DNA from: Halovenus sp.
Lineage (GTDB): Archaea; Halobacteriota; Halobacteria; Halobacteriales; Haloarculaceae
Assembly: GCA_003551265.1 (NCBI GenBank)
Contig: PUMG01000328.1
Location: 1 to 9,585 of the forward strand
DNA: 9,585 nucleotides
Direction of reading: 5' to 3'
Below the pieces are notes generated by a model. The model did not search any database and had not been told where the DNA came from. It was given only the letters and a program-made list of their open reading frames with translations. Position numbers and translations under genes: made by a program. The first letter of the stretch is position 1, and each line of letters opens with the position of its first letter. Of this stretch, positions 1 through 8,074 are shown one piece after another.

Positions 1-855
1 CGCGTCGAGCGTGTGTTGTTCCCTGTCGATGAGCTGTCCTCGTTCAGCCCGCAGCACTGCCACTGTTGGCTCGGTTCCTGCGAGCGAGACACCCACGACG
101 TCGGTCCGTCGAGATTTCTCGCCTGCCGTGCTGATTGCATCGGCACTGGTTTCGGTGAACGTCTCGACCGTCGCGAGCGCATCCCGGAGATTCGCGGCTC
201 GCTCGAAGCGCTCAGCCTGCACAGCAGCGTCCATCTCACGGCGGAGCGGGTCGGTGAGAATCCCGTTTTCTCCTCGAAAGAACCGCTCGACAGCTTCGAC
301 GTCGGCGAGATAGGATTCCTGGTCTATCTCGTCAGTACAGGGTGCCGTACACAGTCCGATATCGTAGTCGAGACACGGTCGGTCTCTGCTGGCGTATTTG
401 TGGTCTGAGCAGCCTCGAACCCCGTAGACGTCTCGGAGCCCTTTCACGACGGTCTCGAGTTGTCCCCGGTCAGTGAACGGTCCGAACACGGTCGACCCGG
501 ACGCCGGGTCACGAGTGATGCGAATCTGAGGAAACTCGTGGTCGGTCAACTCGACCAGCGGGTACGATTTATCGTCTTTCAGGCGGACGTTGTAGCGCGG
601 ACGATGGCGCTTGATGAGGTTGGCTTCGAGCAACAGCGCCTGCGATTCCGTCTCGGTGACGGCGATGTCGAGTCCGTTGGCCCGTTCGACCATCTGTCGG
701 ATGCGCTCGCTTCGTGGGTCGGTGTAGGACCTGACGCGGCTCCGGAGGTCGACTGCCTTTCCAACGTAGAGTACCCTGTCTCCATCGAGGAACTGGTAGA
801 CTCCGGGTTCGTCCGGAAGGTCGCGCACGCGCTTTCGCAGCTCCTCCTCGTCCAT
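1..855 (-). CDS. uvrC: UvrABC system protein C, N-terminal part (cut by window edge)
   Basis: Excinuclease subunit C, which makes the dual incisions around a bulky DNA lesion after UvrA/UvrB recognition. The frame is open from an ATG at 855 to the window edge, giving the first 285 residues of a protein that is usually around 580-600 aa. Seen directly: a GIY-YIG nuclease domain at about residues 14-95 (GVY at 18-20, LYVGKA at 29-34, R39/R41 after it), a four-cysteine cluster at C149, C161, C169 and C173, and a UVR (UvrB-interaction) helix pair around residues 204-235 ([14 protein letters not shown]). The cysteine spacing (12, 8, 4) is the one that ligates an Fe-S cluster in bacterial UvrC. The RNase H-like C-terminal nuclease and HhH domains lie outside the window. 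A TATA-like element 27-28 nt upstream suggests a leaderless transcript starting at this ATG. Identification is firm; Fe-S binding is inferred from spacing. Confidence 0.96.
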   Translation of the reverse strand, partial: MDEEELRKRVRDLPDEPGVYQFLDGDRVLYVGKAVDLRSRVRSYTDPRSERIRQMVERANGLDIAVTETESQALLLEANLIKRHRPRYNVRLKDDKSYPLVELTDHEFPQIRITRDPASGSTVFGPFTDRGQLETVVKGLRDVYGVRGCSDHKYASRDRPCLDYDIGLCTAPCTDEIDQESYLADVEAVERFFRGENGILTDPLRREMDAAVQAERFERAANLRDALATVETFTETSADAISTAGEKSRRTDVVGVSLAGTEPTVAVLRAERGQLIDREQHTLDA

Positions 856-878
856 GTGCGAGGGTAGGCTCCAGGCAG

Positions 879-887
879 TATGATAGT
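879..887 (-). promoter_or_regulatory. Probable TATA element of uvrC
   Basis: On the minus strand this reads TATCATACT preceded by CAC, centred about 28 nt before the uvrC ATG at 855. That is the spacing expected for a leaderless haloarchaeal transcript. The match to the usual TTTAWA-type box is only partial, and no clear purine-rich BRE precedes it. Confidence 0.4.
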
Positions 888-911
888 GGTGGTTGCGAAC
901 GTCCGGTTTCG

Positions 912-936
912 AGTGATAGTCACTTCGTAGTGATAG
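912..936. promoter_or_regulatory. Triple AGTGA/TCACT repeat, candidate operator
   Basis: In the divergent region between uvrC and the ORF at 996, the octamer AGTGATAG occurs at 912-919 and again at 929-936, a direct repeat with 17 bp period. Between them TCACT (920-924) is the reverse complement of AGTGA, so two overlapping inverted repeats can form: AGTGA-tag-TCACT (912-924) and TCACT-tcgt-AGTGA (920-933). It lies 25 bp upstream of the uvrC TATA element and next to an A/T-rich stretch (941-951). A dyad site for a DNA-binding protein is plausible; which gene it serves is unknown. Confidence 0.35.
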
Positions 937-995
937 CTCAAAGTAAATTTTGACCGTTCGACGTACTCATTGAAGAACGTGCTGAAAAAGACGGC

Positions 996-3393
<2,398 letters not shown>

Positions 3394-4497
3394 TCAGAGG
3401 CCAGTAACGTCCTCGATAGCGTCGGTCAACGCCTCGATGCTCTCGACGGTGTGTTCGCCCATGTGCCCGATGCGGAACGTCTGTTCACCGATGTCGCCGT
3501 AGCCGTTCGAGAAGACCATGTCGTACTCCTCGGCAACCGTCTCGATGGTCCCGGCGACATCTATCCCCTGGGTGTTCTCGATACAGGTCACAGTCTGAGA
3601 CTCGTACTCTTCCTCGGCGAAGAGGTCGAAGTGAGTGCGTGCCCACTCGCAGGTGTACGCGGCCATCTCCTGGTGACGCTGGTCGCGTGCATGGTGACCC
3701 TCGGAGAGCATGTGTTTCATCTGCCTGCGGTACGCCAGCATCAGCGAGATGGCTGGTGTCGAATGCGTCTGTCCCTTCCGGTCGTAGTAGTCCAGACACC
3801 GCTGGAATCCGCCGTACCACGAGGCAGACTCCTTCTCGCGTTCTCGCTCGTAGGCCTCCTCACTGACGACACAGACCGCAAGCCCCGGTGGCATGGCGAA
3901 CGCTTTCTGTACTGACGTGAAGATTGCGTCGATGCCGTGACGCTCGATATCGATGTAATCACCGCCAAGCGCCGAGATGGCGTCGACGATGAAGAAGGTC
4001 TCTGGGTACTCGGCGACGACGTCTCCAATTTCCTCGACTGGATTGCGTACGCCCGTCGATGTCTCGTTCATCACGGCGGCGACTGCGTCGTACTCGCTGT
4101 CGCTCGCTTCCAGCGCGTCTCGAACGTCGTCGGGTTTGACCGCTTCTCCCCACTCGTAGGACAGTCTGTCGACGTTCTTACCGAGTCGCTCGGCGACGTT
4201 AGCCTGTCGTTCGCTGAACGCGCCGTTGGTCGGACACAGCACGTTCTCCTCGACAAGGTTGAGTGTCGTCGCCTCCCAGAACTGCGTCCCCGAAGCAGTG
4301 AGGATGATAACGTCGTTGTCAGTGTCCAGAAATTCCTTCGTGTCCTCGACAATCGTCGTGTAGAGGTCGGTCATCTGTTCCGAGCGGTGGCCGAACATCG
4401 GCTCAGCCATCGCCTCGATAACGTCAGCACGCACTTCAGTGGGTCCCGGAAGATACAGGGTTCGGTCCGGATAGTCGTCTTCTCTTTTTTTCGTCAT
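3394..4497 (-). CDS. Class V PLP-dependent aminotransferase (alanine-glyoxylate/serine-pyruvate type)
   Basis: A 367-residue PLP enzyme of aminotransferase class V, the fold shared by alanine-glyoxylate and serine-pyruvate aminotransferases. Seen directly: the N-terminal LPGPTEV loop (16-22), GHRSE (36-40), the PLP phosphate loop ASGT (68-71), D172 in VDAISALGGD (pyridine nitrogen contact), the Schiff-base lysine K198 in SVQKAFAMPPG, THSTPA (244-249) and FRIGHMG near the C terminus, with R342 as the probable substrate carboxylate binder. The longer in-frame extension upstream would overlap the transporter gene and lacks family similarity; the start at ATG 4497 is supported by a GGAGGG Shine-Dalgarno element 5 nt before it. 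It follows the MFS gene by 19 nt and is most likely co-transcribed with it. The amino donor and acceptor cannot be read from the sequence; related enzymes use alanine, serine or aspartate with glyoxylate or pyruvate. Confidence 0.9.
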   Translation of the reverse strand: MTKKREDDYPDRTLYLPGPTEVRADVIEAMAEPMFGHRSEQMTDLYTTIVEDTKEFLDTDNDVIILTASGTQFWEATTLNLVEENVLCPTNGAFSERQANVAERLGKNVDRLSYEWGEAVKPDDVRDALEASDSEYDAVAAVMNETSTGVRNPVEEIGDVVAEYPETFFIVDAISALGGDYIDIERHGIDAIFTSVQKAFAMPPGLAVCVVSEEAYEREREKESASWYGGFQRCLDYYDRKGQTHSTPAISLMLAYRRQMKHMLSEGHHARDQRHQEMAAYTCEWARTHFDLFAEEEYESQTVTCIENTQGIDVAGTIETVAEEYDMVFSNGYGDIGEQTFRIGHMGEHTVESIEALTDAIEDVTGL

Positions 4498-4502
4498 CCA
4501 AT

Positions 4503-4508
4503 CCCTCC
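4503..4508 (-). promoter_or_regulatory. Shine-Dalgarno element of the aminotransferase
   Basis: Minus-strand GGAGGG lies five nucleotides before ATG 4497, in the 19-nt gap after the MFS stop codon. It matches the anti-SD core of archaeal 16S rRNA and fixes the aminotransferase start. An SD site inside a short intergenic gap is what is expected for the second gene of an operon, in contrast to the leaderless first genes elsewhere in the window. Confidence 0.6.
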
Positions 4509-4516
4509 GGTGAACA

Positions 4517-5764
4517 CTACTGACGTGAGAGTATGGGCGTTGTGATATCGAGGCGGAACAGCACGGGCAGCATGACGAGCGCAATTGCCACTTCCGAAAG
4601 CCCGACGACGAGGAACGCAGCTTCGAAACTGAGAGCACCCGCGAGGGTCGCTCCGCCGACGATACCGGTCAGAAAGCCAAGACTCCCGAAGACGTTGAAC
4701 CCGCCCATTGCCACCCCGCGCTGGTCTGGTGCCGCCAGATCCGTCACCAGCGCCATCGTCGCGGGCGCAACCAGTGCGCCCAGAAGTCCGACGAACACCA
4801 TCGCAACACCTGCCGTGAGGACTGTCGGTGCGTAGAACACAGCGATGATAGCGACTCCGTACCCAACCGAACCGACCGCAACGGGGATGATTCGGCCGAT
4901 ACGGTCGGAGAGCCGCCCGAGGGGGTACTGAAACAGCGCGAACGGGACGAAAAACGCGCCGAGTAAGATTCCCGTGGTTGCGGCACCGATATCGAAGTTC
5001 GTCTGGAAGTAGACGGTTCCGACGAGCGCGAAAAAGCCAGCGGTGAGACGGTCGATGAAGCCGAACGCGTAGGGTACAGTGACTGCTGGTCGTCGCCGGA
5101 CGCTGTCGAAGATCGCACGAAGACTGCGTCCGCCAGGGACGGGCGTCCGGTCGGTTGCAACCATCGCCAGTAATCCAGCGACGACGAGGACGATACCGGC
5201 ACCGTACAGCGGTACGAGCGGGCCGATTTCGTAGAGTTGCCCACCGAGTGGTGAGCCGAGTGCCGTGCCTGCGCCAATCGCCAGTCCTGCCGCACCCATG
5301 TTTCGTCCGTGGCCGCCGTCGAGGTCCATCAGCGTGGTAACTGCGAGCGAGAACGCGCCAATAGTCGCCGCGCCCTGGAGGAAGCGAAGCGCGAGAATCA
5401 GTTCGTACGGCGGTGTTCCAGCCGTGGCGAGGACGGCAATCACGAAATAACCGCTGGCACCGAGCACTGCACTGAGGGCCACGAGCGAGGTTCGGATCCC
5501 GAGAGAATCGCTCAGGGCACCCCACAGACCGGCAAAGAGGATGAAGCCGAGAAACTCGGCAGTCAGGAACCACTTGCCCGCGTCGAGGACCGCACCGACG
5601 TCACCGCCCCACTCGACCGGTGTCGCTCCGAGAGCGGCGACGAGGTCAGGAATGCCAGGGTAGAGCAACACCTGTCCGAACAACACGGCGAAGATAACTG
5701 TGGACAGAACGACCCGGTCGCGCTGGCTGGCTGACACGGACGGGAGTTTGGACTCCGGTGGCAA
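4517..5764 (-). CDS. MFS transporter, 12-TM (drug/metabolite efflux type)
   Basis: A major facilitator superfamily secondary transporter of up to 415 residues with about 12 hydrophobic segments in two halves. The TM2-TM3 loop motif A appears as GLWGALSDSLGIR (79-91, D86) and is repeated in the second half as GRLSDRIGR (283-291, D287), the usual internal duplication. RFLQGAA (127-133) in TM4 matches the conserved R.lQG motif of drug:H+ antiporter-like members, and GSPLGGQLYE (170-179) resembles motif C of TM5 (GP.lGG), which is typical of exporters. The first possible start is TTG 5764; an in-frame GTG at 5737 gives 406 residues beginning MSASQRDRVVL and may be the real start, since it leaves a short cytoplasmic tail before TM1. 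The aminotransferase follows 19 nt downstream, suggesting a shared pathway such as export or uptake of an amino/keto acid, but the substrate is unknown. It is divergent from the Met-repeat operon. Confidence 0.9.
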   Translation of the reverse strand: MPPESKLPSVSASQRDRVVLSTVIFAVLFGQVLLYPGIPDLVAALGATPVEWGGDVGAVLDAGKWFLTAEFLGFILFAGLWGALSDSLGIRTSLVALSAVLGASGYFVIAVLATAGTPPYELILALRFLQGAATIGAFSLAVTTLMDLDGGHGRNMGAAGLAIGAGTALGSPLGGQLYEIGPLVPLYGAGIVLVVAGLLAMVATDRTPVPGGRSLRAIFDSVRRRPAVTVPYAFGFIDRLTAGFFALVGTVYFQTNFDIGAATTGILLGAFFVPFALFQYPLGRLSDRIGRIIPVAVGSVGYGVAIIAVFYAPTVLTAGVAMVFVGLLGALVAPATMALVTDLAAPDQRGVAMGGFNVFGSLGFLTGIVGGATLAGALSFEAAFLVVGLSEVAIALVMLPVLFRLDITTPILSRQ

Positions 5765-5817
5765 GCAGATGTCGGTTTCCTTCGATGGGGAGGGCTGGAA
5801 TCTGACCCAATCTACAA

Positions 5818-5872
5818 CGAAGTTTCAACGGAGTTTGCACCCAGTCTAGTGTGATTGTGTACAGAGTTTGAA
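5818..5872. promoter_or_regulatory. 11-bp-phased repeats in the divergent promoter region
   Basis: Between the MFS gene and the Met-repeat operon the octamer C[GA][AG]AGTTT occurs at 5818 (CGAAGTTT), 5829 (CGGAGTTT) and 5862 (CAGAGTTT). Offsets are 11 and 33 bp, exact multiples of 11. The intervening 11-mers at 5840 (CCCAGTCT) and 5851 (GTGATTGT) are degenerate versions in the same phase. The last copy lies just upstream of the TATA element at 5879. Sites spaced one helical turn apart lie on one face of the DNA, as expected for cooperative binding of a regulator or for intrinsic curvature. It may control either or both divergent transcripts. Confidence 0.45.
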
Positions 5873-5878
5873 AAATCA

Positions 5879-5883
5879 TTATA
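5879..5883 (+). promoter_or_regulatory. TATA box of the Met-repeat/molybdoenzyme operon
   Basis: TTATA preceded by the A-rich GAAAAATCA, a reasonable BRE, the most A/T-rich stretch in this intergenic region. Its centre is about 31 nt before ATG 5912, so transcription should begin at about 5907-5912, giving a leaderless or nearly leaderless mRNA. The ATGs at 5894 and 5897 are too close to the box to be within the transcript. Confidence 0.55.
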
Positions 5884-5911
5884 CGTGTTTTCGATGATGG
5901 CTCATACGACT

Positions 5912-6436
5912 ATGCGAGAACGACTGGTGACCAGTCTGGTACTGACGGTTGCACTGCTCACGATAACTGGCGTCGCTGTTGCTGGCGTTGCCGTGGCCGA
6001 CGACGGGATGGGTGACGATGACATGAACGATGACGGGATGGGTGACGACGACATGAGTGATGACGGAATGGGTGACGACGACATGAGCGATGACGGAATG
6101 GGTGATGACGACATGAGCGATGACGGAATGGGTAATGACGACATGAGCGATGATGGAATGGGTGATGACGACATGAGCGATGATGGAATGGGTGATGACG
6201 ACATGAGCGATGATGGAATGGGTGATGACATGGATGACGGAATGGACGATGACATGAGTGACGACATGGACGACGGAATGGACGATGACATGAGTGACGA
6301 CGGAATGGACGATGACATGAGCGACGACATGGACGACGACGATGACGGACTGCTCCCGGTTAGCACCGGCGTCGCAGCAGCACTTGGACTTCTGGTCCTC
6401 GGAGTCCTCGGCGTCGTGGCGACCAGATTCCGATGA
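5912..6436 (+). CDS. Exported Asp/Met-repeat protein with C-terminal membrane anchor (MrpX-like candidate)
   Basis: A 174-residue surface protein with three parts. Residues 1-29 form a signal peptide (charged RER, hydrophobic core, cleavage likely after AVA at 29). Residues 30-145 contain only Asp (62), Met (24), Gly, Ser and Asn: seven near-perfect decapeptides DDGMGDDDMS, that is pentapeptides with Met at every fifth position, followed by a section with mostly four-residue Met spacing. Residues 146-174 are a hydrophobic anchor ending in ATRFR. There is no Cys, His, Lys or aromatic residue in the repeat, so it should be an extended, highly negative chain outside the cell. ATG 5912 is chosen from the TATA position and because it begins the signal peptide; in-frame ATGs at 5894 and 5897 are alternatives. 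Its stop overlaps the start of the molybdoenzyme gene (ATGA). By analogy with bacterial MrpX, a methionine-rich periplasmic peptide oxidised by hypochlorite and repaired by the molybdoenzyme YedY/MsrP, it may be an oxidant sink; Cu(I) or Ca2+ binding are alternatives. Function is inference. Confidence 0.8.
   Translation: MRERLVTSLVLTVALLTITGVAVAGVAVADDGMGDDDMNDDGMGDDDMSDDGMGDDDMSDDGMGDDDMSDDGMGNDDMSDDGMGDDDMSDDGMGDDDMSDDGMGDDMDDGMDDDMSDDMDDGMDDDMSDDGMDDDMSDDMDDDDDGLLPVSTGVAAALGLLVLGVLGVVATRFR
5999..6346 (+). repeat. 30-bp coding tandem repeats (DDGMGDDDMS units)
   Basis: The coding sequence of residues 30-145 above. Seven consecutive 30-bp units run from 5999 to 6208, each reading as two pentapeptides, with variation mostly silent or limited to Ser/Asn and Asp/Asn changes (one unit has AAT for GAC/GAT). 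From 6209 a half unit leads into a second block (6224-6346) where units shorten to 12-15 bp. Internal units are nearly identical at the DNA level (for example GATGGAATGGGTGATGACGA recurs), so copy number may vary by slippage or recombination. Confidence 0.9.
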
Positions 6437-7941
6437 AGGCACAGTTTCAGCGAATCAGGCAGGCTGTGACGAGCAAGCAATCGGTCACGTCCGTACTGGC
6501 AGGAATCGCTGCGGTCGCTGGCTCGTTTGCAGCGGCAGGACTGACGGAGGCGTTCGCGTTCACTCCAGTCTCCTCGTTCGTCGTCCACAACACCCCGGCA
6601 GTTATCATCAACACGACGCTCGATGTCTTCGGGGCGTACGGACAGCTCATCAACATGTCGTTCACGCTGTTCGTCACAGTTGCCCTGTTCACTGTCGCGA
6701 CGGCAATCGCACTGGAACTTGGCCGTCACAGCGTTGGACACGCTCCAGCAACCGCCGTGTTCGTGTGGCTCTTCGCGTTTGCACTCACTGGTGCACCGTT
6801 GCTCTCACTCGGATCAGCGATTCCAGCCGCGCTCGTCGTCGTGCTCGCGTACCGACCCTGGCAGGACGAACTCTCCCTGCACGAGGGCAGACGCTGGCCC
6901 GACCGTGACCGTCGGCAGGTTCTCCAGACGAGTTTCGGCGTCGTCGGCTTCGCCGGGGCAGCCTACCTCGCTGGCTCGCTCCGGTCTCCTGCTGAGGACC
7001 TCCCCGGTCTCGACGAGTTCGCAGACGAGGACGTCAGCGGTGCGGATGAACTGCTCGCAGAGGCGGAAATGAAGTCGTTTGACCTCCCCGGCAGTCCAGA
7101 CCTCGTGAGCGAAATCGGAAACTTCTACACTATCGACATCGCCAGCGTCCCTCCCACCATCGACGCCGACGACTGGACACTCGAAGTCAGTGGTGAAGTC
7201 AACTCGGCGGAGACGTTCTCTTACGACGAACTCCGGGGGATGAACAGCGAACATCGGTTCAGTACACTCCGGTGTGTCGGCGAGGACCTCAACGACAGAG
7301 AGATGGACAACGGAGTCTGGACCGGCGTACAGGCGAGCGAAATATCTGAGCGAACCGGTGCGACCGGCGACTACGTCGCCATGCACGCAGACGACGGCTT
7401 CTGGAACGTCATCACGCGCGAGGCGTTCGAGCAATCGTTCATCGTCTACGGGATGAACGGAAAGGTTCTCCCACGCGAACACGGTCATCCCGTTCGCGTT
7501 ATTGTCCCTGGGCACTGGGGCGAGGTCAACGTCAAGTGGCTCACCGAAATCGAGTTTCTCGACGAAAACATCGACGGGTACTGGGAAGAGCGAGGCTGGG
7601 ACGGGACGGGTGAAGTAAGCGCGGTAGCGAAGCTGTGGACAGTTGAGAAGACGGCAGACGGGGTGTTGCTCGGCGGGCAGGCGTACGACGGCCACGACGG
7701 AGTCGACCGGGTCGAGATCTCCACCGACGGCGGTGAGACGTGGGAGGAAGCAGAGATTACTGAACCGCTGTCTGTCGGTGACGGCTGGCGGCAGTGGCGC
7801 TACGAACTGACCGAGCAGGGCGAACACGAGGTGGTCATCAGGATGATAGACAGAGATGGTAACGTCCAAGACAGCGAGAGAACGAGTTCGAGACCGGACG
7901 GCGCGAGAGGATGGGTAACCGACACGATTAATGTGGAGTAG
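6433..7941 (+). CDS. Polytopic molybdopterin-dependent oxidoreductase, sulfite oxidase/MsrP superfamily
   Basis: A 502-residue fusion of a membrane domain and a molybdenum-cofactor domain. About five TM segments are seen (roughly 19-42, 72-95, 104-122, 125-141, 164-183). Just before TM5 is DRRQVLQTSFG (159-169), a Tat-like twin-arginine motif. The oxidoreductase molybdopterin-binding domain follows (about 225-378): STLRCVGEDLND with C281 the likely Mo ligand, GVWTGV (294-299), and LPREHGHPVRVIVPGHWGEVNVKWL-type motifs at 346-370 (R354, P359, G360, K368). The C-terminal Ig-like dimerisation domain (about 394-500) contains VEISTDGGETWEEA. Topology with an inside N terminus puts the RR pair in the cytoplasm and the Mo domain outside. 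ATG 6433 overlaps the stop of the Met-repeat gene (ATGA), so the two are translationally coupled. No His pair suited to haem ligation appears inside the TM segments, so it is not an obvious MsrQ fusion. Substrate is not known; Met-sulfoxide reduction is inferred from its partner. Confidence 0.9.
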   Translation: MKAQFQRIRQAVTSKQSVTSVLAGIAAVAGSFAAAGLTEAFAFTPVSSFVVHNTPAVIINTTLDVFGAYGQLINMSFTLFVTVALFTVATAIALELGRHSVGHAPATAVFVWLFAFALTGAPLLSLGSAIPAALVVVLAYRPWQDELSLHEGRRWPDRDRRQVLQTSFGVVGFAGAAYLAGSLRSPAEDLPGLDEFADEDVSGADELLAEAEMKSFDLPGSPDLVSEIGNFYTIDIASVPPTIDADDWTLEVSGEVNSAETFSYDELRGMNSEHRFSTLRCVGEDLNDREMDNGVWTGVQASEISERTGATGDYVAMHADDGFWNVITREAFEQSFIVYGMNGKVLPREHGHPVRVIVPGHWGEVNVKWLTEIEFLDENIDGYWEERGWDGTGEVSAVAKLWTVEKTADGVLLGGQAYDGHDGVDRVEISTDGGETWEEAEITEPLSVGDGWRQWRYELTEQGEHEVVIRMIDRDGNVQDSERTSSRPDGARGWVTDTINVE

Positions 7942-7948
7942 TTCGACG

Positions 7949-8074
7949 ATGAAAACAACTCATAGGGGTTCTCGTAGCTGTACAGCGATTCTCGCTGCGA
8001 CGTGCGGCGAGAAATCTATGATGATGTACGGTAATCCCTATCACTACCGAACAGCAAACTACGACCACCGATGA
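7949..8074 (+). CDS. Possible 41-residue ORF overlapping the next gene by ATGA
   Basis: An ORF of 41 codons starts with ATG eight nucleotides after the molybdoenzyme stop and its TGA overlaps the ATG at 8071. It reads MKTTHRGSRSCTAILAATCG at the N terminus and is basic, with His and Tyr near the end (YGNPYHYR), unlike the acidic proteins around it. No homology is recognised and it contains the hairpin at 7989-8013, so it may be chance. The only support is its position and the ATGA overlap. Confidence 0.18.
   Translation: MKTTHRGSRSCTAILAATCGEKSMMMYGNPYHYRTANYDHR
7977..7986. promoter_or_regulatory. 10-bp perfect palindrome
   Basis: GCTGTACAGC is its own reverse complement. It lies 36 bp after the molybdoenzyme stop and 3 bp before the hairpin at 7989-8013. 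It could be a dimeric regulator site for the small membrane protein gene at 8071 or part of a transcript-end structure. One 10-bp palindrome in a window of this length could also arise by chance. Confidence 0.25.
7989..8013 (+). terminator. Stable hairpin downstream of the molybdoenzyme gene
   Basis: TTCTCGCTGC (7989-7998) pairs with GCGGCGAGAA (8004-8013), giving a 10-bp stem with one G-T wobble and the loop GACGT. It lies 47 bp after the stop codon at 7941. There is no U-tract after it (AATCTATG follows), so if it ends the transcript it does so as an RNA-stability or processing structure rather than a bacterial-type terminator. It could instead be a leader element of the gene at 8071. Confidence 0.4.

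Noticed and set aside
460..867. Plus-strand ORF opposite uvrC
   Set aside because: The minus frame encodes clear UvrC motifs, so the plus ORF is a shadow.
4498..4638. 47-residue N-terminal extension of the aminotransferase
   Set aside because: It overlaps the MFS 3' end, is Ser/Arg/Cys-rich and unlike the family; an SD site precedes ATG 4497.
4494..5573. 359-codon open frame overlapping the MFS gene on the same strand
   Set aside because: Arg/Pro/Cys-rich composition typical of a shifted GC-rich frame; the alternative frame has 12 TM segments and duplicated MFS motif A.
5999..6346. CRISPR array or intergenic satellite
   Set aside because: The regular 30-bp units have no unique spacers and are in-frame codons for a low-complexity protein.
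5879..6741. Long open frames on the minus strand opposite the Asp/Met-repeat gene (187 and 279 codons), giving Val/His/Ile- and Ser/Met/Pro-rich repeats
   Set aside because: They result from the absence of stop codons in the repeat's complement. They lack signal peptide, domain similarity or promoter, while the plus-strand frame has signal peptide, anchor and ATGA coupling.
6433..6860. N-terminal membrane domain as a fused MsrQ (YedZ) haem subunit
   Set aside because: Histidines (52, 99, 103) lie in loops, not as pairs inside TM helices, so haem b ligation is not supported.
6814..7869. 351-codon open frame on the minus strand opposite the molybdoenzyme
   Set aside because: Typical GC-rich shadow frame; the plus-strand frame contains the full Mo-binding and dimerisation motifs.
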